From Impatiens glandulifera (Eukaryota > Streptophyta > Magnoliopsida > Ericales > Balsaminaceae), in NCBI RefSeq assembly GCF_907164915.1, contig NC_061863.1, positions 35,189,382-35,253,381 of the forward strand: a stretch of DNA of 64,000 nt, given 5' to 3'. The notes under the pieces are model-generated. The model had not been told where the DNA came from and made no database searches. It worked only from the letters and a program-made list of their open reading frames with translations. Position numbers and translations under genes: made by a program. Positions 47,840 to 58,114 of the stretch are shown here, in pieces (positions within the stretch are counted from its first letter, which is position 1; each line of letters begins with the position of its first letter).

Positions 47840-49629
47840 CACATTCACTTGGGCCTCGGTCAATTAGTCCCTTAGGGATCCATATTTGAGTTATTCTAAT
47901 GGATTTCTCGTTTTGTGTTGTGATTAGTGTGTATGATTTAGGCTTGGCAGAAGTCTTCTTACTAGAAACTGATCTTTTAACCTTAGAGGATGATTTTTGT
48001 TTAAAACTCCTTGATTTCTTGTTAGGTTTTGATATGCCAGACTTGCTGGCTGCTTCTATCTTATGTTTCAGCCAACTTACTGCTGGCGAAACATAAATTA
48101 TCTCATCCTTTAAAGTTAGATCTTCAAATCTTGGATCAGTTCCATTATTAGTTAAACTCTCTTTGAAAAAGATTATTGGATTAAGATTGTCTATTGTTGA
48201 GTTTAACTTCTTACAGGACTTGTCTTAGTCATCACTATCAAATCCTAAACCGGATTTGAATTCGACAGGCCTTAACAGATTAATCTGATATTTGACAGCT
48301 TCTTTAGGCCTTGTCCACGAACTGACAATATAAGTTAAACGTTGGTTTTCAGAAGAAAGAGTTTGAATCTTTTCCTTGAGCTTTTCATTCTTAAATGATA
48401 GCTCATCCATGTTGTTTTCAAAAACTTTTTAGAGGTTTGAGAAATAATAGATTCATCATTTTCAGATTTTGAACTTGTTTCATTTTGAGATTCTGATAGC
48501 TTTTTGTACTTCAAGACCATGTCATTTAGTGCAACCACTAATTCATCTCGTAAGAACTCTTCTGAGGAGAAATTAAATACCTTGGATCCCTCAGAATCTT
48601 CCTTTTCTCTTGCCATGAAGCAAGCAATCTTTTCATCATCACTGTCGCTGGATGATGAATAGTCTGAGTCGCTTTGCATCCACTTGGCCTTGCTGTCATC
48701 CGCCATGAGGGCCTTCAACTTGTTTTCATTGTCTTTCTTCTTCTTATCACGTTTTGGATTTCTGCACTCCGATTTGTAATGACCTAAAATACCACAGTTA
48801 AAGCATTTAACGTGAGCCTTAGATTTAGCTTTATCATCATTGTTATTATTTGAAGAGCTTGAGTTATAATTGCTCTTCTTCATGAATTTACTGAATTTCT
48901 TCACGAGGAGAGTCATTGCGTCGCTGCTGAGCAACCGTCTTTACTTCAGTGGCAATTGGTGACTCCTCGACAGTCACCAAATCCTTGGTTATGATGGTGG
49001 ATGTGGGTGCTCCTCTTCATTCCTAGAATTCAACTCGAACTCATAGGCCTTCAGATCGGCAAGCAAGTCAAAGAGCTCCATCTTCTTGAGGTATTTGGAC
49101 TCCCTCATCGCCATAGTCTTATTGTCCCATTCCCTGGGCAAAGCTCGCATGACTATTATTGCAACCTCTTTGTTGCTGTAAGTCTTTCTCAATATAGAAA
49201 GAGTAATGATGACCTGGCTAATCTTGCATCAAACTCAGACATCGTCTCTTTAGGACGCATCTTAAAGTTGTCGAACTGCTGAGTGGAAACCGTAATCTTG
49301 TTCTCTTTGGTTTGCTCGTTGCCTTCACATAGTTGAGTGAGTATTTCCCAAACTTCTTTGGCAGACTCGCAAGATATGATGTAGTTGAACATGCTATCGT
49401 CAAAAGATCGGTATAAGATATCCATGACCAGATTGTCGAGGCTGTTCTTCCTCTTATCTTCAATTGTCCATTCAGATTTGTCTTTCTCAATCTTGATAGA
49501 TCCTTCGGTGACAACACTCCACATGTCATCATCTATGGACGCAAGATGAGCACGAACTATTTTCTTCCACATGATGTAGTTTTCTTTCGAAAACATAAGA
49601 ATCTTGGAAGAGCTGGCATATTTAGACAT
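47840..49629 (-). pseudogene. Copia gag (element B), nearly complete but frameshifted
   Basis: Starts at an ATG at 49629 (MSKYASSSKILMFSKENYIM), 36 bases past the primer site. Gag blocks appear in order: ASIDDDMWSVVTEGSIKIEK, CEGNEQTKENKITVSTQQFD, MALPREWDNKTMAM-like sequence (near 49160), LADLKAYEFELNSRNEEEH, then a complete zinc knuckle CFNCGILGHYKSEC (near 48765-48806; Cys, Cys, His and Cys all present). SSEEFLRDELVVALNDMVLK, a coiled-coil-like part and the tail QIWIPKGLIDRGP near 47860 follow. Frame breaks lie near 49190, 48960, 48410 and 48335. Of the four gag copies here it is the best preserved and the only one with an intact knuckle. Confidence 0.9.
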
Positions 49630-49664
49630 GATTTGGGTTCTTTAGAGGCTTGAGAATAGAAAAT

Positions 49665-49679
49665 GAGGCTTTGATACCA
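49665..49679 (-). promoter_or_regulatory. Primer binding site of element B
   Basis: The minus strand reads TGGTATCAAAGCCTC two bases after the LTR end CCTATCA. Confidence 0.85.
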
Positions 49680-49681
49680 CT

Positions 49682-51204
49682 TGATAGGATTGGTGCTACC
49701 AATAGAGACTGGGTTTTTGTTATTGATAGCAACTTATGACAAACGATTCGATAGTGATCCTATGAGGGATTAATATATGTTTCTATTCTTCACAAATCCT
49801 TCAAACTCTTAAAACAATTTCAAGTGCGGAAGTGTTCGTTAGATTTGAAGCTTTGAACCAATGAAAGATGAATAACAGAAAGTAAAAACACAGGAAGTTG
49901 TTTATGTATGTTCGGAGAAAACCCTCATACGTCACCCCTTCTTCCACAACCCGAAGGATTTCACTAAATTGTTTGAATCAAATACAGTTTACTGAACTAG
50001 ATAACACTCCGTTGAGTAGAACAACCTCTATTCAACTTACAATATTATCAACAATATTCTCACAGCTAGACAGTAATTTGATTCTTTCTCTCTTGAGATT
50101 GAATGATGTAAGAAATCAGTAAGAGCAAGAGTGTAATCAAGTAAGATTGATAACTGGTGATGCAGTAGTTCGTCCATTGTCTTTGAACATCTATTTGTAG
50201 TAAAAGGACACCAACAGTCGAATCTTCTTCATGGACACGTGACAAGCGTCCATTGTAAGGCCACCCATAGTACAAGAGTACATCAGACTTTGAGAAAATG
50301 GATCATGGCCTTACCGAACTAGTAGTGCATCGAATATCCTCTCTAATATTGTCTTGTAATTGACAAACCATTGGAAGGACATTTGCATACATGGAGTTCG
50401 TTCATTAGATACAATTAGTTGGCTTGTTAGACTGCACAAGAGTGAGTAGAGTAGAGTAGCGGACAAGTTGATCGTGGTTAGACGTATGCTAACTTCAGAC
50501 AACTGTTGAAGAGAGGTATTAGATGTGCTCCATTAGAGTGCCAAGTCTAAGAGAATTAGACGTCAACGTCTAACTATGCATTCTATTAGACCAACAAGTC
50601 TAATAGAGTTAGACTGCAACGTCTAACTACTTATCTGTTAGACTGCGACGTCTAACTATGTATTTGTTAGACTGCGACGTCTAACTATGTATCTGTTAGA
50701 TTACGACGTCTAACTAAGTTTCTGTTAGAATGCGACGTCTAATGCAATTAAACTACAACGTCTAACTTCACATCCCTTTAGACTTGTTTGAAGGAGTTAG
50801 ACGTCAACGTCTAACTATGTATCCCATTATACTACCACGTCTAATGGAGTTAAACTACAACTTCTAACTTTGCATCCCTTTAGACTTGTCTGAAGGAGTT
50901 AAATGTCAACGTTTAAATATGTATCCCATTAGAATACCACATCTAATGGAGTTATACTACAATGTCTAACTTTGCTACACGTCTATTTACCCTACTTAGA
51001 CCACGTCTAATTCAGCATAGTTTTATGCACCTACACAAAACGAATAGACAACTTAGGTTTATTCATAACTAAAAATCATCAAAATTCCGTTCTAGACATT
51101 ATCAAACTTCTCCTGTTTAATGTTTCATAGCTTTTGACTTCTAAGTTAATTACTTCTCACTTAATTAACTTTTTTCTTTATTTTGATTTTACTTTTTCCC
51201 AACA
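49682..51204 (-). mobile_element. 5' LTR of element B (1523 bp)
   Basis: On the minus strand it begins TGTTGGGAAAAAGTAAAATC and ends CCAATCCTATCA. It includes CATACGTCACCCCTTCTTCC (49927) and the U3 array 50510-51010. Its U3 start is the same as that of LTR C (53305), which faces it across X copy 2. Beyond 51204 repeat X starts at once. Confidence 0.9.
50510..51010. repeat. U3 tandem array with GACGTC cores (LTR B)
   Basis: Two unit types. 50630-50760 has about 28-bp units (TTAGACTGCGACGTCTAACT then ATGTATCTG). The rest has about 60-bp units with ATCCCATTAGACTACCACGT and AGACTTGTCTGAAGGAGTTA. The 28-bp type corresponds to LTR G and the longer type to LTR C. Confidence 0.9.
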
Positions 51205-53215
51205 CTATGATTATCTTTATCCTATGGATTTTATGGGTACTTTGTTAAGTTTTTTAAAACATGATTTCTAGGTATTATCCTTGTTAGTATAATAATCAAA
51301 TCAAGATCCCTACAGAAACGCTTGGAAGCACCTTGACGAACTGCTAAACACAATATTACTAGGTCACTCCAATAATTAGCACGCTAAAAGTTCTATCTTT
51401 CTAAACCCCCTCATTATAAATTGGACTAGATAACCTAATGTTAGATGTCATACTCCAATCAACTCTTTCAAAAACAGTTTGGTGTATTCAAACTCGATTC
51501 GAGAGGGGCACTCTATAAGCACTAAAAATCGACACTTTAATTTATAAAATAAAAAAAATATTTTGACTTATTTTTAAATAAATAAAACCAAAATAATTAA
51601 CCTCATGGACAAAACCCCATTTAAAACTTAATTAATTATTGTACTAATTAATCAAATTAATTAAAGGTAAAGGCTAAAACAAAAATAAAATTATTAGGGA
51701 TAAATGTTGTACCCATATTATCTCAAAATGATTTTAGAAAAATTAAGTGACATACAAACAAAATTATTAGGGATAAATAATTTTGGATGAATTGTTGTTT
51801 CCATTTCTTCTAAAGAATTATTTATTTAAACCCTAAAAATATACAAAAAAAAATTAAATAAATTGGTAAAATATTTGATATATTTATTTTAAAAATTTGT
51901 GTATTTAAAAATATCAAAATTAAAGCAAAAAAGTGAAAGAAGAATCAATTTCAAACAAACCCTTAAGGTTTTACTATAATAATTAAATTAGTAATCGGGT
52001 GTAACCAAAATTTTGTTGAATGGCTATGGCCGAAACCATAGCTATTAGATGAGCATCGGATTTTCATTAGACGCTCACAAGTAGTACGCGTAGCTTGCTG
52101 TAGCCAAGGAAACATGCGCGCGCATCCCATTGGATTGGGTAACACCCCGTTAGCCATGACACTAACGAAATGCCCAAACGACAACAACGTTAGACGGAAT
52201 GCTCAAATGCGCTCAAAACGACGTTGTTTTGAGCGCCACCTTCGTGTCTAACACGACGCTGGAGTAGATAAGATCAAAGACCCTTCTTTGATATTCTCTT
52301 TTTGGAACTCCATCGTTAGTCAACCATTTCAGATAATTTAAAGCCTGAAATGATTACCCTAAGATGATGATCATTTCTCCTACAATAATAGGAATGATTG
52401 ATCCGTATTCCGACCAACTTGAGGAAGATCAGCTAAAATACCATAAATGATTTTTGGTTGATTCAGTACACTTGAAGCCTTCGACCGACCTTGGGCAGTT
52501 ATAAATAACTCCCCTAAGTTGATCCTAATGCAAGAGATCCACTCTCCACCTTCCAATCTTCAATTTTTCAGAATTCTGCCATTAAAGATTCAAGCTTTCA
52601 GATTTTTTGAAAACTTTGGATAAGACCTTAAAGTTTGGATCTGAGCATCCCAATAACTTTTCTAATGTCCAATGAGTGTTCTCCAATCTTTGGCAAGGAT
52701 CCAATAACTCTCTAATTCATATTTACAGTTTGAATTTGAAATTTTTATATTTCAAATTGCATAAGATTGTATGCTTGTTTTTTTATGGTGTTTTATGACT
52801 GAATATTGATCCTAGGATCATTTAGAAACTATCTGGATAAGATAGAACTGATCAATCAATCTTAAAAACAAAAACCCAAATTTGAATTTTTGAAAATCCA
52901 AAATCAGGTTTGTTGTTCTAGGGTTAATTATGTTGAATTACAGCCTAAAAAGTTTTCCAACATAATTGTAATGATGTTGGACAACTATTTGGATCATATT
53001 TGATCAAAATAAAAAATTTCAAAATAATTGAAAATTTTGAGTTCTTGAATTGGTTCAAAAAAACTGTCTATGTTATTGTTTTGGTACCAATCAAGTATAT
53101 ATAGTATTAAAAACTACTTGATATCTCCTTACACTTTAAAATCAAAAACCCAATTTTTTTTTATCACAAACTGTTTTGAACGAATTGATCATCATAAAAA
53201 AATCTAACCTAAGAG
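51205..53215 (+). repeat. Dispersed repeat X, copy 2
   Basis: Same landmarks as copy 1: CGCTTGGAAGCACC (51318), AACTCGATTCGAGAGGGGCA (51492), TTATAAATAACTCCCC (TATA-like, 52499), TGAGTGTTCTCCAATC (52672). It fills the space between the oppositely oriented LTRs B and C. The last 90 bp before LTR C (53215-53304) is GC-richer and unassigned. Confidence 0.75.
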
Positions 53216-53304
53216 ATTTTAAAAGAGGCGCGATGGGTAAAGGAGGCATAGCACAATAGGCACAGGAACAAAGGCACGATCGATACAGGAGGCACAATAT
53301 TGTC

Positions 53305-55043
53305 TGTTGGGAAAAAGTAAAAACAAAGTAAAGAAAATAGTTAATTAAGTGAGAAGTAATTAAATTAGAAATAAACAAAAGCTATGAAACATTAGACAAC
53401 GAAATTCTGACGATGTTTAGAACAGAATTTTGATGATGTTTAGATGTGAATGAAGCTAAGTTGTCTATTTGGTTTTGTGTAGGTGCATTAGACTATGCTA
53501 ACTTAGACGTGGTCTAAGCAGGCTAATTAGATGAAGTTAGACGAGGTAGTGTAACTCCATTGGACTTAGTCTAATGGAATACAAAGTTAGATGTAGTAGT
53601 CTAACTCCATTACACTAGGTGGTCTAATGGGATGCGTAGTTAGACGAGTACGTCTAACTCCATTAGACTTGGTCTAATGGGATGCGTTGTTAGATGAGGA
53701 CGTCTACTCCATTAAACTTGGTCTAATGGGATGCGTAGTTAGACGTGGTAGTCTAACTCCATTAGACTTGGTCTAATGGGATGCGTAGTTAGACGAGTAC
53801 GTCTAACTCCATTAGACTTGGTAGTCTAATGGGATGCGTAGTTAGACGGAACGTCTAACTCCATTAGACTTGGTGGTCTAATGGGATGCGTAGTTAGACG
53901 AGGATGTCTAACTCCATTAGACTTGGTCTAATGGGTTGCGTAGTTAGACAAGGACATCTAAGTCCATTAGACTTGGTGGTCTAATGGGATGCATAGTTTT
54001 GAGGATGTTTAACTCCATTAGACTTGGTGGTCTAATGGGATGCGTAGTTAGACGAGGACGTCTAACTCCATTAGACTTGGTCTATTGGGATGTGCAGTTA
54101 GACGAGGACGTCTATTTCCATTAGACTTGGTCTAATGGGACACACAGTTAGACTAGAACGTCTAACTACCTTAGACTTGGTTTAATGGAGCACGTTTACT
54201 ACCTTGCTTCAGCAGCCGTCGGAAGAAAGCATACGTCTAACCACGATCAACTAGTTGTCTTTTACTCTTGCTCCACTCACTTCTGTGTAGTCTGACTAGC
54301 CAACTAATTATATCAAATGAACGAACGCCACGTACGCAAATGTCCTTCCAACAATTTTTTAGTACAAGACAATTTCAGAAGGATATTCGGCACACTACTA
54401 GTTCGGTACGACCACGATCCATTTGCTCAGAGTCTACTGATTTCTGGTACTATGGAAGGCCTTCCAACGGACACTTACCACGTGTCCACAAAGAAGATTC
54501 GACCGTTGGTGTCCTTCTACTATAAATAGATGCTCAAGGACAACGTACGAATAATCCTACTTACTTGCTTACAATCTTGCTCGATCACTGAATTCACAAG
54601 CTTACAATTGCACTTCCTGGTTTCTTACATTCTTTAAGTTCGAGAGAGAAAGATTCACTTACTGTCTAAATGTGAGAATATTGTAAGTTGAACAGAGGTT
54701 GTTCTATTCAAAAGAGAGTTAACTAGCTCAGTAAGTTGTATTTGATTCAAAGTATTTATTGAATATCCTTCCGGTTGTGGAAGAAGGGGTGACGTAGGAG
54801 GGTTTGCAGTGAACATCCATAAAAATTTCCATGTGTTCTTTACTTTCTGTCATTCATCTTTTATTGGTTCGAAGCATTAAATCTGACGAACATTTCCGTA
54901 CTTGAATCCGTTTCAAGAGTTCGAAGGATTTGTGAAGAATAGAAATAGATATTAATCCTTCACATGATTATTATCGAATCGTTTATCATAAGTTGTTATC
55001 AATAGTTAGACCCTAGTCTCTATTGGTAGCATCTATCCTATCA
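53305..55043 (+). mobile_element. 5' LTR of Copia element C (1739 bp)
   Basis: Begins TGTTGGGAAAAAGTAAAAAC and ends ATCTATCCTATCA. It has a TATA box (TATAAATAGA, 54521-54530), the conserved GGGGTGACGTAGGAGG block (54787) and a U3 array at 53470-54200. A primer site and gag follow. Confidence 0.9.
53470..54200. repeat. U3 tandem array, about 50-bp unit (LTR C)
   Basis: About 13 units with the pattern GTTAGACGAGGACGTCTAAC then TCCATTAGACTTGGTCTAAT then GGGATGCGTA. Each unit holds two near-palindromes (TTAGACG...CGTCTAA and ATTAGAC...GTCTAAT). Identity between neighbouring units is high. Confidence 0.92.
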
Positions 55044-55045
55044 AG

Positions 55046-55058
55046 TGGTATTATAGCC
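55046..55058 (+). promoter_or_regulatory. Primer binding site of element C, mutated
   Basis: TGGTATTATAGCC two bases after the LTR end. The eighth position differs (TGGTATT instead of TGGTATC). Confidence 0.75.
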
Positions 55059-55096
55059 TCGTTTTTTATTCTCAAGTACCAACAAGACCCTGAATC

Positions 55097-55792
55097 ATGA
55101 CTAAAGATGCCAGCTCCTCCAAGATTCCTATGTTTTCGAAAGAAAACTACATCGTGTGGAAGAAGAGAGTTCGTGCTTATCTTGTGTCCATAGACGATGA
55201 CATGTGGAGTGTTGTCACAAAAGGTCCTATCAAGATAGAAAAAAGATAGATCTGAGTGGACAAATGAAGACAAGAGGAAGAACAACCTTGACAACTTGGC
55301 CATGAATATCTTATACAGATCTCTTGCTGATAACATGTTTAACTACATCATATCATGTGAGCTGCAAAAGAAGTTTAGGAATGACTCACTCAACTCTATG
55401 AAGGCAACAAGAAAACCAAATAAAACAAGATTACGGTTGCCACCCAGCAATTCAATAACTTTAAAATGCGTCTTGGACAAACGATGTCTAAGTTTGATGC
55501 AAGATTCAGCAAAATCTTTACCACCCTATCTATTATGGGAAAGACCTACAACATTAGAGAGATTGCTATAAAGGTCATGCGAGATTTACCCAGTGAGTGG
55601 GACATCAAGACTATGGCGATGAGGGGGTCAAAAGACCTCAATAAGATGGATCTATTTGACTTGCTTGCCGATCTGAAGGCATATGAGTTCGAGTTGAACT
55701 CTAGGAATGAATAGGAGCACCCCACATCCACCATCATTACCAAGGCTTTGGTGACTGTTGAGGAGCCACCAATTTCCACTAAAGTAAAGACG
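55097..55792 (+). pseudogene. Copia gag (element C), cut by LTR E
   Basis: Starts at an ATG at 55097 and reads SKIPMFSKENYIVWKKRVRA and SIDDDMWSVV. It then breaks at a stop near 55246. Further blocks in other frames are MNILYRSLADNMFNYIISCE, RLGQTMSKFDARF and LADLKAYEFELNSRNE with a stop. It ends at 55792 in TKALVTVEEPPISTKVKT, before the zinc knuckle, exactly where LTR E begins with TGTTGGG. The rest of element C is not in the window; it may lie beyond the right edge if E is a nested insertion. Confidence 0.88.
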
Positions 55793-58070
55793 TGTTGGGT
55801 CAAATTATTTTGACTAAGTGTCAAAGTAGTTTGACTATTGGAATTTTGATGATGAATGTATATATAACTCAATCTATGTCATCTAACCGGTTTTGGTGCA
55901 GGTGTATCGAAAACATGTTATATTAGACTAAGTCTTAATGAGGTTCATTAGAATGGGGCATTAAATGCATTGAGTTAGACGTGCAGTCTAACAGACGGAG
56001 TTAGACGTGCAGCCTTATAGACGGAGTTAGACGTGCAGCCTAACAGACGGAGTTAGACGTGCAGCCTAACAGACGAAGTTAGATGTGCAACCTAATCGAT
56101 GGAGTTAGACGTGCAGTCTAACAGACATAGTTCGACGTGCAGTCTAATAGAGACGTAATTAGACGTGCAGTGTAATAGAAGTAGTTAGACGTGTAGTCTA
56201 ACAGACGTAGTTAGACGTGCGGTCTAACAAACGGAGTTAGACGTGCAGTCTAACAGACGGAGTTAGACGTGAAGTCTAACAGACGGAGTTAGACGTGCAG
56301 TCTAACAGACATAGTTAGATGTGCAGTCTAACAGAGATGTAGTTAGACGTGCAGTCTAACAAACGTAGTTAAACGTGCAGTCTAACAGATGGAGTTAGAC
56401 GTGCAATCTAATAGACGGAGTTAGACGTGCAGTCTAACTCCTTTAGATTAGTTTGAAGGGATGTATAGTTAGACGTGTTGTCTAACTAATGGAAGTTAGA
56501 TGTGTAGTCTAACTCCTTGAGATTAGTCTGAAGGGATATATAGTTAGACGTGCAGTCTAACAGACGGAGTTAGACGTGCAGTCTAACAGACGGAGTTAGA
56601 CGTGCAGTCTAACAGACGGAGTTAGACGTGCAGTCTAACAGACGGAGTTAGACGTGCAGTCTAACAGACGGAGTTAGACGTGCAATCTAACAGAGACGTA
56701 GTTAGACATGCAGTCTAACATACGTAGTTAGACATGTAGTCTAACAGACACAACTAAACGTGCAGTCTAACAGACGAAGTTAAACATGCAGTCTAACAGA
56801 CGTAGTTAGACGTGTAGTCTAATAGAGACATAGTTAGACGTGTAGTCTAATAAACGTAGTTAAACGTGCAGTCTAACAGACGTAGTTAGACGTGCAGTCT
56901 AACAGATGAGAGTTAAACGTGCAGTCCAACTCCTTCAGATTAGTTTGAAGGGATGTATAGTTAGTGTAGTCTAACTAATGGAAGTTAGATGTGCAGTTTA
57001 ACTCCTTGAGATTAGTCTGAAGGGATGTATAGTTAGATGTGCAGTCTAACTAATGTAAGTTAGACGTGCAGTATAACACCTTCAGATTAGTTTTAAGGGA
57101 TGTATTATTAGACGTGTTGTCTAATCCCATTAGACTAGGTGGTTTAATGGATCCTGCTATTAGACGGGGGCATCTAATTTCATTAGACGAGGTCGTCTAA
57201 GTGAAATACGTCTAATGTTATGCTTAAGTAGTTGCTTGAAGCTAGCATCCGTCTACCCACGATAAACTAGTTGTATGCTACTTCTACTCCACTTTCTAGT
57301 GAAGATCAGTACGATAGCCAATTGTAACTAATTGATTATTGTCACGTAAGCAAATATTCTTCCCACTACTTATTTTTGTAGGAATATCCTTGAAGAATAT
57401 TTGGTGCACTACCAGATTGGTACGGCCACGATCCTGGTGCTTAAAGTCTTAGGTGTACTATAGAGGCGTTCCAATGGAAGCTCGTCGTGTGTCTTTATGG
57501 AAGATTCGACCGTTGGTACCTGTTCCTTATTTAAAGATTCTGAAGGACAACATAAGAATCCCTAGTAAAGAATTTGCTGAACACTGCTGGAATTACAAAT
57601 TATTCAATATAAGCATACAAACGAGCTGCTTTCTTGTGTTTTACTGTGTGTTTAATCAAGAGAGAGTTAGAATCAAAGCATTGTTTTAACTGAGTGATAT
57701 TCTTTATCATATTGTAAGTTGAACTGAGTCTGTTCTTTTTAACAGTTAGCTAATCGTGCAACTGTATTTGATTCAAAGTAACTTATAGTGAATCCTTCCG
57801 GTGGTTGGAAGAAGGGGTGACGTAGGAGAGTTAGCTCCGAACATCAATAAACAAACTTCTGTGTATTTTTCATTCTGTCATCTTCTTATTCTTGGTTCTT
57901 AGCTTCAAACCTGAGCAAACATTTCCGCACTTGAATCGTTCAAGAGTTGCAAGGGTTTGTGCAAAATAGAAAGTGATTTAAATCCATAACAGAATTTCTA
58001 TCAAATCGTTTGTCCTAAGCCGTCATCAATAGCCAGACCCCCATTTCTATCGATTACGCCGATCCTATCA
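55793..58070 (+). mobile_element. 5' LTR of element E (2278 bp)
   Basis: Begins TGTTGGGTCAAATTATTTTG inside the gag of element C and ends GCCGATCCTATCA. It is the longest LTR here because its U3 array covers about 1.2 kb. The conserved GGGGTGACGTAGGAGAGTT block is at 57814. The five bases before it are AGACG; the matching duplication would lie beyond the right edge. Confidence 0.9.
55970..57190. repeat. U3 tandem array, 26-bp unit (LTR E)
   Basis: About 35-40 units of roughly 26 bp, with GTTAGACGTGCAGTCTAACA then GACGGA as the most regular form (56550-56690). Two stretches use a longer variant with CTCCTTCAGATTAGTTTGAA then GGGATGTATA (56440 and 56930). Most units contain the ACGT core. Confidence 0.95.
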
Positions 58071-58072
58071 AT

Positions 58073-58084
58073 TGGTATCATAGC
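58073..58084 (+). promoter_or_regulatory. Primer binding site of element E
   Basis: TGGTATCATAGC two bases after the LTR end, with the usual TGGTATCA start. Confidence 0.85.
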
Positions 58085-58114
58085 TTTATTTTTATTCTCA
58101 ACCCTTTTCCAAGA

